Source of the DNA: Lachnospiraceae bacterium UBA3401
GTDB lineage: Bacteria > Bacillota > Clostridia > Lachnospirales > Lachnospiraceae
NCBI GenBank assembly: GCA_002358575.1
Contig: DEPD01000093.1
Coordinates: forward strand, 17,387 to 81,386
Direction of reading: 5' to 3'
DNA: 64,000 bases
Below are positions 35,540 to 44,686 of this stretch, in pieces (position 1 is the stretch's first letter; every line of letters begins with the position of its first letter). The notes under the pieces were generated by a model. That model saw only the letters and a program-made list of their open reading frames with translations, was not told the origin of the DNA and did no database searches. Both the position numbers and the translations under genes were made by a program.

Positions 35540-35568
35540 TACATATACTAGGAATTAGCATAAAAATA

Positions 35569-35577
35569 TGGTATTAT
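35569..35577 (+). promoter_or_regulatory. Possible extended -10 promoter element for the second glycan locus
   Basis: TG-G-TATTAT (35569-35577) is an extended -10 element lying 50 bases before the amidotransferase start. No good -35 box is found 17 bases upstream, so this is a weak call, supported mainly by the need for a promoter between the terminator and the next gene. Confidence 0.35.
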
Positions 35578-35627
35578 CTCTACATGGAAATTTTTAGCAA
35601 CCGTTCCGAAATGAGGTTAGAACAGAT

Positions 35628-37517
35628 ATGTGTGGAATAGCAGGTTTTTGTAACAGTCCTAAGAACTGGAAAGAAAATATAGAAAAGATGAATCAAAGAA
35701 TGTATCACAGGGGGCCAGATGCGGGCGGCATCTGGGCAGATGATACAGCTAATGTTGTGCTGGGGCACCGCAGACTCTCGATTGTGGATTTGTCGGAAAC
35801 CGGTACACAGCCAATGCATTCGGCTTCTGGTAGATATGTATGTGTGTTTAACGGTGAAATTTATAATTACCGCCGACTGCGGGATAAACTGTTAAAGGAA
35901 AAAAAAGTAACCGCTTTTCGGGGGACTTCTGATACAGAAGTGCTGTTGGAAGCGATTGAGGCATATGGTGTGACGGAGACTATCAAACATTGTAAAGGAA
36001 TGTTTGCGATTGCACTCTATGATAAAAAAACAGGACGGTTGACACTGATTCGGGACCGGATTGGCGAGAAACCGTTGTACTATGGATTTGTCAATGGGCA
36101 TTTTGTCTTTGCCTCGGATATTGGCAGCATTCGCGTGCTGGACGATTTTTATAATCCAATTGACACTAAAGTATTGCAGTTGTATTTTATTCATGGATAT
36201 ATTCCAGCGCCATATTCCATCTATCAAAATATCTATAAGCTGGATGCAGGCTGTATGTTGGAGTTAGATGCGCCTTATAAAGAACCGAAGATAAAGACGT
36301 ACTGGTCTGTGCGGGAAGCCGCAAAATATGGACAGGCACATTTATTTCAGGGGACTAGGCAGGAGGCAGCAGATGAACTTGAACGGCTGCTAAAAGCTTC
36401 GATAAGAGAACAAATGGTTGCAGATGTTCCAGTTGGTGCGTTTTTGTCGGCGGGGATTGACAGCAGTACTGTTGTGGCATTGATGCAGGCACAGTCTGCA
36501 CAGAAAGTGCAAAGTTTTACGATTGGCATGAAAGACCCGGAATATAATGAGGCTGTTTATGCAAAGGAAATCGCACAGCATCTTGGCACAGAACACACAG
36601 AACTTTATATAACAGCGGAAGATGCAAAAGCAGTGATTCCAAAACTTTCTTGGATATTTGGAGAGCCGTTTGCGGATTCGTCCCAGATACCAACCTATCT
36701 TGTGAGCAAGATGACAAGGGAACATGTGACCGTATCATTGAGCGGTGATGCGGGGGACGAGCTTTTTTGCGGTTATGGTTCCTACGCGTCTGTCAATCGT
36801 ATTTGGGGAAAAATGAAACGCTATCCCTATGGAATCCGAAAACTTGCCAGTAAGTTTCTAGTGGGAAACCTACTGATTCAAAACAATCAGTTACTACAGA
36901 CAAAGGCGTATCTTTTAGGGGCAAAAAGCCCCGAACATTTATATGAATTATCCAATGCGCAGGAGGCTTCCAATCTCCATATTGCATTGGAACAAGAGAC
37001 ACATGCGTACAAACACAACAACCTTCCTTATGGGGCGTTGAGAGACCCACAGAGCAGCATTATGCTGATGGATATGGAGGTCTATCACCCAGATGATATT
37101 TTAGTTAAGGTTGACCGCGCTGCTATGGCGGTTTCGCTCGAAACGCGGGTGCCTATGTTGGACAAAGATGTAGTTGAGTTTGCCTGGACAATCCCTATAA
37201 CGTATAAAAAGCAAGGGGACGAGGGCAAACTAATATTAAAAGATGTGCTGTACCGCTATGTTCCAAAAGAAATGATGGATCGCCCCAAAAAGGGATTTTC
37301 CATTCCAATCACGCAATGGCTATTGGAACCGGAACTTCGCCAGTGGGCAGAGTCGCTGCTTGACAGTAACTTAATCAGACGGCAGGGAATTTTGAATGCA
37401 GATGCAGTTCAGCGGATTTGGAAGGACTTTACGGAGAGAGGAAACTGGCGTATTCAAATTTGGTATCTATTAATGTTTCAGAGCTGGATGCTGGATTGTG
37501 AAGCAGGCTGTGTTTAA
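35628..37517 (+). CDS. asnB: Asparagine-synthetase-type glutamine amidotransferase (second copy)
   Basis: Class II amidotransferase of 629 aa, first gene of the second glycan locus. MCGIAGF gives Cys2; RGPDAGG and FNGEIYNYR form the glutaminase site. The ATP-pyrophosphatase loop is AFLSAGIDSSTVVAL (about 270-284), with Ala in place of the second Gly of the common SGG-x-DSS; this variant is frequent in cluster-type members. GDAGDELFCGY and VKVDRAAMAVSLETRVPMLD follow. It is related to but clearly distinct from the copy at 9583, so the two are not a recent duplication. In this setting it may amidate a uronic acid or another carboxylate of the glycan; true asparagine synthesis remains possible. 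Confidence 0.9.
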   Translation: MCGIAGFCNSPKNWKENIEKMNQRMYHRGPDAGGIWADDTANVVLGHRRLSIVDLSETGTQPMHSASGRYVCVFNGEIYNYRRLRDKLLKEKKVTAFRGTSDTEVLLEAIEAYGVTETIKHCKGMFAIALYDKKTGRLTLIRDRIGEKPLYYGFVNGHFVFASDIGSIRVLDDFYNPIDTKVLQLYFIHGYIPAPYSIYQNIYKLDAGCMLELDAPYKEPKIKTYWSVREAAKYGQAHLFQGTRQEAADELERLLKASIREQMVADVPVGAFLSAGIDSSTVVALMQAQSAQKVQSFTIGMKDPEYNEAVYAKEIAQHLGTEHTELYITAEDAKAVIPKLSWIFGEPFADSSQIPTYLVSKMTREHVTVSLSGDAGDELFCGYGSYASVNRIWGKMKRYPYGIRKLASKFLVGNLLIQNNQLLQTKAYLLGAKSPEHLYELSNAQEASNLHIALEQETHAYKHNNLPYGALRDPQSSIMLMDMEVYHPDDILVKVDRAAMAVSLETRVPMLDKDVVEFAWTIPITYKKQGDEGKLILKDVLYRYVPKEMMDRPKKGFSIPITQWLLEPELRQWAESLLDSNLIRRQGILNADAVQRIWKDFTERGNWRIQIWYLLMFQSWMLDCEAGCV

Positions 37518-37535
37518 AATAAAACGGAGGAAAAG

Positions 37536-39254
37536 ATGCTTTCAGTATTTTTCAACTGGATTTATATTGCAATCACTGCATTTTTGATGGGAATGCGGCT
37601 GCGCGAAGTTGTGTGGAGGCACTTTCAATATCGTGTAAAGGATATCAGCAGTATTTTGGCAGCAGGATTGATAACAATTACAGTGTATGCGCAGGTATTC
37701 AGTTTGTTTTATAAAGTTGGCGCTGCTGCCAATATTATCCTTGTGGGAATGTGCATTCTGGTTGTGGTGACGCAGCACAATCAAATTACAGAGTTATTGT
37801 ACTGCACATGGAAAAAAAATAGCAGCGCAGGAAAACTTGTGTTGGCGATAAGTATTATACTATGGTGTTTTTGTACTTCGCGTGGGTATATGCACTATGA
37901 TTCCGATTTATATCATGCGCAGAGTATTCGCTGGATTGAAGAATATGGGATTGTGAAGGGACTGGGCAATATTCATGTGCGCTTTGCTTACAACAGTTCC
38001 TTTTTTGCATTGTCAGCACTTTACAGTATGAAATTTCTCTGTGGCAGGTCGCTGCATACCGTCAATGGATTGATAGCACTTCTGCTCTGGATACAAGTTC
38101 TTGCACTGTTTCAGAAAAAGAAGGATAAAAAAACACTGGTGACAGATTTTGCAAGGGCAGGTGCTTTTTATTATCTCACAATTATTTATCGTGATATTGT
38201 TTCCCCGGCGTCTGACTATGCTGTTATGTGCGTTATATTTTTTATTGTAATAAAATGGCTAGAACTTATTGAGAAGGAAGAAAAGCAGGCGGCACCCTAT
38301 GCGCTTTTGTGCGTGGCAGGGACTTACGCTGTGACATTAAAGCTGACAGCAGGACTTATTTTAATATTGGCAATAAAGCCATTGTATATATTGCTGCGAG
38401 AAAAAAAGCTGCAAGACATTGGCATTTATCTATTATTGGGGTGTGAAGTGATTGTTCCGTGGCTTGCAAGGAATGTATTGATATCAGGATATTTGCTGTA
38501 TCCATTTCCTGCACTGGATTTATTTCGTGTAGATTGGAAAATTCCTGCTGCGTCTGCTGCATTGGACGCGGCGGAGATTCAGACATGGGGCAGAGGGATA
38601 TACAATGCAGCACTGGTAGATTTGCCTTTGATAAAATGGTTTCCAGCGTGGTTTCATGAGACATTACCTGCAGTTGGCAAGTTGTTTGTGCTGGCAGATA
38701 TTGTCTGCATACCTATTTTTCTTATTTTAGCAGTGAAAAATTTGATGGTGAAAAATTTGCCTGCGCAGAGTGATTTGAACCGAATGCGCTCGAATCAGCT
38801 TCTTGTGCTTGGCACAATGCTTGCCTCTTATCTTTTTTGGCAGTTTTCTGCGCCGCTTTTGCGGTATGGATATGCCTATATTCTGCTTCCTATCATGATA
38901 ACGAGCGGTATTTTATTTGATATTTTAAGAAAATACTTTGACAAATTCCAAAAAAAGGATATGATAGTAAAGATAGCGTTGTTGGGAACGACAGCATTAT
39001 TTTTGTTTTCCGCGATAAAAATGTTCTCTTTTGTGTGTTATTTCTATACAGAGTCAGCAAAACCAGCATATGAATATCAACAAAATTATGGGCAGTATGA
39101 ATTGGAAAGCTATGATGTAAATGGAGTTTTGTTTTATTATCCTGTCAGTGGAGACAGGACTGGATATGACTACTTTCCATCAATTCCAAGAAAGACACCA
39201 ATTTTCTTTCGAGGAGAAACAATGAAAGAGGGTTTTATTGGAGAGATATTATGA
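37536..39254 (+). CDS. Polytopic membrane protein resembling the LIC_10190 family
   Basis: Integral membrane protein of 572 aa with about a dozen hydrophobic segments. The diagnostic block is YMHYDSDLYHAQSIRWIEEY at about 118-137, followed by GLGNIHVRFAYNSSFF; this pairing of an acidic D-x-D loop with H-x-R/N-S-S is what I know from LIC_10190-type membrane proteins of polysaccharide loci. The Asp pair lies in an outside loop, as in GT-C glycosyltransferases that use polyprenyl-phosphate sugars. The end of the protein is a short soluble tail with a PVSGDRTGYDYFPS segment. The stop overlaps the GT11 gene by four bases (ATGA). Enzymatic role is inferred. Confidence 0.72.
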   Translation: MLSVFFNWIYIAITAFLMGMRLREVVWRHFQYRVKDISSILAAGLITITVYAQVFSLFYKVGAAANIILVGMCILVVVTQHNQITELLYCTWKKNSSAGKLVLAISIILWCFCTSRGYMHYDSDLYHAQSIRWIEEYGIVKGLGNIHVRFAYNSSFFALSALYSMKFLCGRSLHTVNGLIALLLWIQVLALFQKKKDKKTLVTDFARAGAFYYLTIIYRDIVSPASDYAVMCVIFFIVIKWLELIEKEEKQAAPYALLCVAGTYAVTLKLTAGLILILAIKPLYILLREKKLQDIGIYLLLGCEVIVPWLARNVLISGYLLYPFPALDLFRVDWKIPAASAALDAAEIQTWGRGIYNAALVDLPLIKWFPAWFHETLPAVGKLFVLADIVCIPIFLILAVKNLMVKNLPAQSDLNRMRSNQLLVLGTMLASYLFWQFSAPLLRYGYAYILLPIMITSGILFDILRKYFDKFQKKDMIVKIALLGTTALFLFSAIKMFSFVCYFYTESAKPAYEYQQNYGQYELESYDVNGVLFYYPVSGDRTGYDYFPSIPRKTPIFFRGETMKEGFIGEIL

Positions 39255-40147
39255 TTATCATACATGTTATGGGAGGGCTTGGCAATCAACTTTACCAGTA
39301 TGCATTATATGAAAAGTTTAAACTTCTAGGAAAAGAAGTAAAGCTTGATTTGTACGCATATAAAGGGGCAGAGGGCGAGGAGAGAGAGTGGCGCGCACTC
39401 GAATTAGAATGGCTTGATGGATTGGAATATGAAGTCTGTACAGAGGAGGAGCGGCGTCTTTTTCTGGATAATGGTATGAAATTCACAGATAGAGTTCGGA
39501 GAAAGCTGATTGGCAGACGGGAAAAAACAGTCAAAGAAGATGCTGATTATATGCCTGAAATTTTTTCAATGGATAATGTATATCTTTATGGCTTTTGGAA
39601 TTGCGAGCGATATTATACGGATATCATACCAAAATTGCAGGAGAAAATTAAGTTTCCTCCAAGTATGAATCCGCGCAATCAGCAGATGATGCAGACAATG
39701 CAGCAGCAAAATGCAGTGAGCATTCATATTCGGCGTGATGATTATCTGACTGTGGCAGATGGGAAGCGATATATGGGAATCTGCACAGATGCTTATTATA
39801 ATAGTGCGATAAATTATATCTCAGAGCGTGTTGAAAATCCAATTTTTTATATTTTTTCCGATGATACAGCATACGCAAAGCGCGTTTATAAAGATAAGAA
39901 CATGTGTGTTGTGGATTGGAATACAGGCAGGGAAAGTCTGTATGATATGGAGCTGATGCGTTGTTGTAAACACAATATTTGTGCAAATAGCACTTTTAGT
40001 ATGTGGGGAGCAAGACTCAACCAAAATCCAAACAAAATGATGATTCGTCCGCTGCACCATGATAATTATGAGACGACAGATGCAAAGACAGTACACCAAA
40101 ACTGGCATGGATGGATATTGATTGATGCTGCAGGAGTTATGTGCTGA
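39251..40147 (+). CDS. GT11 family glycosyltransferase, alpha-1,2-fucosyltransferase type
   Basis: Protein of 298 aa, full length for GT11. The N-terminal VMGGLGNQLYQYALYEKF and the central SIHIRRDDYL (the H-x-R-R-x-D GDP-fucose site) are the two family hallmarks; the later FYIFSDDTAYAK and NSTFSMWGARL blocks complete the fold. It would transfer fucose from GDP-fucose to position 2 of a sugar on the lipid-linked glycan. No GDP-fucose synthesis genes (gmd, fcl) are present in this window, so they must be elsewhere or the donor may differ. Start codon lies in the stop of the preceding membrane-protein gene. Confidence 0.9.
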   Translation: MIIIHVMGGLGNQLYQYALYEKFKLLGKEVKLDLYAYKGAEGEEREWRALELEWLDGLEYEVCTEEERRLFLDNGMKFTDRVRRKLIGRREKTVKEDADYMPEIFSMDNVYLYGFWNCERYYTDIIPKLQEKIKFPPSMNPRNQQMMQTMQQQNAVSIHIRRDDYLTVADGKRYMGICTDAYYNSAINYISERVENPIFYIFSDDTAYAKRVYKDKNMCVVDWNTGRESLYDMELMRCCKHNICANSTFSMWGARLNQNPNKMMIRPLHHDNYETTDAKTVHQNWHGWILIDAAGVMC

Positions 40148-40176
40148 CAAAGAATTTATTGAAGGAGTGAAAGATT

Positions 40177-40737
40177 ATGGGTAAACCAAATTTCCCTTTT
40201 GATTTGACAGGATATACCTGTTTTTCTGTTATTAACTGTCCTGTGGAACAGGCAATTGCGCTTTTGGAGGAGTATCCTGGGATTTGTATAGCCGAGGATA
40301 GAGTTCCCGTTTCTTTTCAAATTGCTGCTTTGCCAGAGGAGACAAAGTGGACGATTCTACGCTGGGAACATCCAGTAAGATTTTATGATTTAATGAATTT
40401 AACCATGTGGTTGATGGGGTATCGTGCTGGTTTGGGTGGGGAAAATCCTATTTTTATTGCACTTCCACCGACAGAGCGCGCTGCGGAAGGGGTATTTCTG
40501 GCTCGGCCGGACTATGATAATCAGTTTGGTGATTCCATGTTGGGGTTCTGGCAAAATTGGAGTTTTAATTACACAATACCGGGAGAAAAACTGCGCTGGA
40601 TTGGGGAAGATGTGTTTCCAGAAGAGTATTTCTTCTATGGTCATGGCTATTCCTTGACTGGATTTCAATTACAGTGGCTGACAAATTTGGAACGTATTTC
40701 AGACTGGAAAGAGTGTTCCATTCCAATGGAAAGATAG
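40177..40737 (+). CDS. Hypothetical protein
   Basis: Small soluble protein of 186 aa that I do not recognise. It has a proper GAAGGAG site before the ATG, runs in the operon direction and uses codons like its neighbours, so it is a real gene. It is rich in aromatic residues (many Trp, Phe and Tyr), has no signal peptide or membrane segment, and has blocks such as RWEHPVRFYDLMNLTMWLMG, LPPTERAAEG and GFWQNWSFNYTIPGE. A fold of mixed strands and helices is likely. The position between a fucosyltransferase and a GT2 gene suggests a glycan-related role, perhaps as a small binding protein, but nothing in the sequence shows a reaction. Confidence 0.8.
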   Translation: MGKPNFPFDLTGYTCFSVINCPVEQAIALLEEYPGICIAEDRVPVSFQIAALPEETKWTILRWEHPVRFYDLMNLTMWLMGYRAGLGGENPIFIALPPTERAAEGVFLARPDYDNQFGDSMLGFWQNWSFNYTIPGEKLRWIGEDVFPEEYFFYGHGYSLTGFQLQWLTNLERISDWKECSIPMER

Positions 40738-40772
40738 ATTTCTACAGTTCCTAAGGCTATGAAAGGATTCTC

Positions 40773-41846
40773 ATGCAGAAAGTTCAACAGAAAGACTTAA
40801 TTTCAATTATCATTCCGGTATACAATGTTGAGGCATATCTTGACCGCTGCATTCAGTCCGTGATTCACCAAACTTATCAAAATCTTGAAATTATATTAGT
40901 AGATGATGGCTCGACAGACCATTCTGGCAAGATGTGTGATGCCTATGCAAAAAGTGATAAGCGAATCAAGGTGGTGCACAAATCAAACGGTGGGTTGTCC
41001 GATGCCAGAAATGCAGGGCTTGCGGTTATCACAGGAACTTATATTGGCTATGTGGACAGTGATGACTGGATAGAATTGGAAATGTATGAACGTATGTACG
41101 CTGCGTGCATTGAAAATCAGGCAGAGCTTGCGATCTGCCGTTATAGAACTGAATACTCTGCCAAAAATTCCGCCATGTCTGTAGATGCTGTATTGGAAAG
41201 TGATTTGGTCGTGCCGCTTTCTAGGGATGCACTTTTGCAAATTTATCTCTGCGGGCACGAAAAATATGTGATTTATAACTCTGTGTGGAGTAAATTATTT
41301 CACAGAGATTTGGTGAAAGATATGATTTTCCCGAAAGGAAGAAACTCAGAGGATATCATGTATACCACCAAAGCATTTTGCAGACTGAAAAAAGCAGTCT
41401 ACCTTGATTCTGGATTTTACCATTATGTACAAGACAGACAGGGAAGTATTATGAATGAAACTAAAAGCAAACGAATGTTTAGAGATGAAATTCCATTTTG
41501 GCGTGAACATATTACCTATATTAAAAACAATATATCAGACGAGATGGGAAATTTGGCTGCATACTATTTTTGGAGACGTCTTTTATCCTACTATTTAGAT
41601 TTGTCTGCTCGACAGGAGACAAAAGCAGACGCAAAGCGCCTTGCAAACATGATGCAAAGCGAAGCAACAGTGATTAGACAAGTCTATGCGAAAGTGCATA
41701 GAAGCAACGGGGACCTAATTCGCATGAAACTGTTCTTGTATAGTCCGTTGGGATATCGTATTGTAAATGGGTTTTATGCACGTATAATAGTGCCAATAAA
41801 AAGAAAAGCTAAGGATGGAGGACAAAATGAAAAAACAACAAATTAG
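40773..41846 (+). CDS. GT2 family glycosyltransferase
   Basis: GT-A enzyme of 357 aa. ISIIIPVYNVEAYLDRCIQS and VDDGSTDHSGKMCD at the N-terminus and YVDSDDWIE (the D-x-D-type metal and donor site) are the standard GT2 blocks, followed by SEDIMYTTKAF, the usual acceptor-side ED motif. The C-terminal third is basic and lacks strong membrane segments, so it is a peripheral enzyme on the inner face. It overlaps the next gene by 20 bases. Resembles EpsJ/CpsJ-type capsule transferases; sugar unknown. Confidence 0.92.
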   Translation: MQKVQQKDLISIIIPVYNVEAYLDRCIQSVIHQTYQNLEIILVDDGSTDHSGKMCDAYAKSDKRIKVVHKSNGGLSDARNAGLAVITGTYIGYVDSDDWIELEMYERMYAACIENQAELAICRYRTEYSAKNSAMSVDAVLESDLVVPLSRDALLQIYLCGHEKYVIYNSVWSKLFHRDLVKDMIFPKGRNSEDIMYTTKAFCRLKKAVYLDSGFYHYVQDRQGSIMNETKSKRMFRDEIPFWREHITYIKNNISDEMGNLAAYYFWRRLLSYYLDLSARQETKADAKRLANMMQSEATVIRQVYAKVHRSNGDLIRMKLFLYSPLGYRIVNGFYARIIVPIKRKAKDGGQNEKTTN

Positions 41847-43164
41847 ATTTTATATCGTCGTTGCAATTAGTTTTGTTGCAATTTTAATCTATAATTTTCT
41901 TACACCGCTGATGTCTGACGAACTTCAGTTTGATGCCTCTATGTATCATTCCATTGCAGATATTTTTCGCGCAGAATATGAAAATTATATGACTTGGAAC
42001 GGTCGTTCGGTCGTTCAATTGATTATGCGTTGTTTTCTTCTGGGTCCAAAATGGATTTTCAATATTTGTAATAGCACTTGCTTTGTACTGTTAACGTTGT
42101 TGATATACTGGAATATTTCAGAGAAGCGGAAATCCTATGACCTTGCTGCTTATTTGCTGGTAAGTTTGTTTTTGTGGCAGTTTGGCGTCTCGTTTGACCA
42201 AACTGTACTATGGGAAAGTGGTGCGTGTAATTATCTATGGGGTGCGGTGATTATTCTTGGTTTTGTGACATATTACCGATATAAAATCGAACATATGGAG
42301 ACTATAAAACATAGAATTGTCTTGTCGTTTTTCCTTTTTATATTCGGATTGTTGGGCGGCTGGTGCAATGAGAATACCTCTGGGGGAGGTTTTTTATTAG
42401 TTCTATTCTTTACCATTGCATTTTACCTTCAAAATAAAAAATTGGAACCATGGATGATAGCAGGAGTCGGCGGAATGATTACGGGATTATTATTTATGGT
42501 GATGGCGCCAGGGAACCGACTGAGAGGGGACTTGCTCCGAGAGACAGAGGAACATAGCGGTATTTTGGCATATGTTGGGCGCTTTCTAAAGATTAATACA
42601 GCAATATACACATATTTATTTTTTATGCTAGTAATCGTTGTTTTGATTTTGACATTTCTTGTTTTGAAAGGAAAGCGATTAAGGGACTTTTATTTTGTGA
42701 TTTTATATGCTGTGGTTAGCCTAGCAACTTCCTATGCATTAATTTTAACACCACAACCAATGGACAGAGCATATTTTGGGGCTGGTGTCTTTATGACAAT
42801 CGCATGTGTGCAGGCAATTTGGTATATACCAAAAGAGGAGATCTATCTAAATACTTTTAAATTTGCCGGGATTGTATTATTTCTAATAGGAATGTTCTTT
42901 TCTTATTGTGAAAACGGAGCCAATCTTATGAGAATTTATCGCGAGGTCAATGAACGAGAAGCATATATACTAGAGCAAAAGGAGCAAGGCAATGTCAATC
43001 TGACAGTGCCAATGCTCAGACCTGGATTTGAGACCAAATATAGTTTTTATTATAAAAATGATGTTGATCAGGACCCAGAGAGCTGGGGCTGTTCTATATT
43101 ACGCCAGTATTATGATTTGGAAAGTTTAGTTGGCATACCACGAAGCGAATGGACCGAATATTAA
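41827..43164 (+). CDS. DUF6056-like polytopic membrane protein
   Basis: Integral membrane protein of 445 aa; ATG 41827 is preferred over 41815 because GGAGG (41817-41821) then sits five bases upstream. After the first hydrophobic segment comes LTPLMSDELQFDASMYH, then TWNGRSVVQLIMRCFL, and later GGWCNENTSGGG. This set (acidic motif, W-N-G-R, N-E-N-T) is what I associate with DUF6056 membrane proteins of surface-glycan loci. The early acidic loop again recalls GT-C enzymes. About ten to eleven hydrophobic segments, then a soluble C-terminal tail. Precise reaction unknown. Confidence 0.75.
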   Translation: MKKQQIRFYIVVAISFVAILIYNFLTPLMSDELQFDASMYHSIADIFRAEYENYMTWNGRSVVQLIMRCFLLGPKWIFNICNSTCFVLLTLLIYWNISEKRKSYDLAAYLLVSLFLWQFGVSFDQTVLWESGACNYLWGAVIILGFVTYYRYKIEHMETIKHRIVLSFFLFIFGLLGGWCNENTSGGGFLLVLFFTIAFYLQNKKLEPWMIAGVGGMITGLLFMVMAPGNRLRGDLLRETEEHSGILAYVGRFLKINTAIYTYLFFMLVIVVLILTFLVLKGKRLRDFYFVILYAVVSLATSYALILTPQPMDRAYFGAGVFMTIACVQAIWYIPKEEIYLNTFKFAGIVLFLIGMFFSYCENGANLMRIYREVNEREAYILEQKEQGNVNLTVPMLRPGFETKYSFYYKNDVDQDPESWGCSILRQYYDLESLVGIPRSEWTEY

Positions 43165-43174
43165 AGGAGAGTAT

Positions 43175-44650
43175 ATGTTATTTAATTCTTATATCTTTAT
43201 TTTCCTGTTTTTACCAGTAGTGCTTGCAGGATATTACGGATTCAATTATATAAATAAATATAAACTTTCACTTTGCTGGCTTATTGTGATGTCCATGCTG
43301 TTTTATGGTTATGATTACAATGCAACTAGTGTTCGGTATATGGTGGTCTTAATGGTCAGCATTCTGCTTAATTATGGGCTTGTGAAGATTTTGTCAAAAG
43401 TGAGTGTTATGCTATGGCGGCGGATATTATTGGTGTTTGGTCTGCTCTTAAATTTAGGCATTTTATTTTATTTTAAGTATTATGATTTCTTTATTGAAAA
43501 TATCAATGGTGTTTTGGGAACAGATATTGGGCTTTTGCGTGTAATGTTGCCGCTCGGTATTAGTTTTTATACGTTTCAGCAGCTTTCCTATGTGATAGAC
43601 AGCTATAAAAGAGAATGTGAACCATATAGTTTGTTGGAGTATGCGGCGTATGTTTCTTTTTTTCCACAGTTGGTTGCAGGACCGATTGTATACCATGATG
43701 AACTGATCCCACAACTTCGGGACAAGAAAAATCATGTGCTGAACTATACAAATTTGAGCAAAGGAATCTATGCATTTGCGCTGGGACTTGCCAAAAAAGT
43801 TTTGATAGCAGATACCTTTTCTAAAGTTGTGACAATTGGTTATGGAAATATTGGTGATCTGAATGCAGTGAGCGTGCTGATTTTGATGGTATGTTATACA
43901 ATGCAGATCTATTTTGATTTTAGCGGATACTGTGACATTGCGTTAGGGATTGGATATCTGTTCAATGTAGAACTTCCGCTGAACTTTAACTCTCCATATA
44001 AAGCAGCGTCTATCGTTGAGTTTTGGGGAAGATGGCATATGACCTTGACAAGATTTTTTACCAAATATGTCTATATTCCTCTTGGGGGAAGTAGAAAAGG
44101 AATTATCAGAAGGTATGTAAATATTCTCATTGTGTTTTTGGTGAGCGGCATTTGGCATGGTGCAAACTGGACTTATATTTTGTGGGGAGTAATCAATGGA
44201 ATTGGAAATGTGATTGAGAAGATTTTTGGACGATTTTTTCGGTGGGTTCCGCGGGCAGTTGGCGTGGCGGTAACATTTATATTCTGCCTTTTTTCCATGA
44301 GTCTTTTTCGTGCGGAATCCATTACACAGGCAAGACAGCTTTGGCGGCATCTAAAAGTTGCTGGTGATGGTGTGTTGTACAGGCCAATGACAGATGCGTT
44401 TAATGATTTGGTGGAAGTAAAATTACTCTGTAAGATTGGCCTTGACGGGATCGTGAGGCAGTATCCAGGAATACTGTTGGTTGCATTTAGCTTGATTGTC
44501 TTGGCTGCTTGTTTTTTTATGAAAAATACACAGGAAAAAATTGCACAGATGCGATATTCTGTCAGACAGATTATCGTAGTAATTGTTTTAATGTTGTGGA
44601 GTATTTTGACACTTTCAGATGTCAGCGAGTTTTTGTACTTTAATTTTTAA
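43175..44650 (+). CDS. MBOAT family membrane O-acyltransferase (AlgI/DltB-like)
   Basis: Protein of 491 aa from ATG 43175 (AAAGGAGA six bases upstream; the open frame extends further 5' without a site). MLFNSYIFIFLFLPVVLAGY is the typical N-terminus. Middle blocks GISFYTFQQLSYVIDSYK, FPQLVAGPIV and FWGRWHMTLTRFFTKYVYIP, and SGIWHGANWTYILWG with the catalytic His, are all hallmark MBOAT motifs of the alginate-acetylase branch. It would pass an acetyl group from acetyl-CoA inside to an acceptor at the outer face. The following gene encodes an SGNH-like partner, as in AlgI/AlgJ-type pairs, so the two probably O-acetylate the glycan made by this locus. Confidence 0.93.
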   Translation: MLFNSYIFIFLFLPVVLAGYYGFNYINKYKLSLCWLIVMSMLFYGYDYNATSVRYMVVLMVSILLNYGLVKILSKVSVMLWRRILLVFGLLLNLGILFYFKYYDFFIENINGVLGTDIGLLRVMLPLGISFYTFQQLSYVIDSYKRECEPYSLLEYAAYVSFFPQLVAGPIVYHDELIPQLRDKKNHVLNYTNLSKGIYAFALGLAKKVLIADTFSKVVTIGYGNIGDLNAVSVLILMVCYTMQIYFDFSGYCDIALGIGYLFNVELPLNFNSPYKAASIVEFWGRWHMTLTRFFTKYVYIPLGGSRKGIIRRYVNILIVFLVSGIWHGANWTYILWGVINGIGNVIEKIFGRFFRWVPRAVGVAVTFIFCLFSMSLFRAESITQARQLWRHLKVAGDGVLYRPMTDAFNDLVEVKLLCKIGLDGIVRQYPGILLVAFSLIVLAACFFMKNTQEKIAQMRYSVRQIIVVIVLMLWSILTLSDVSEFLYFNF

Positions 44651-44686
44651 AGTTTTAGGTTTTAAATAGTTAGAAAGGAAAACAGA

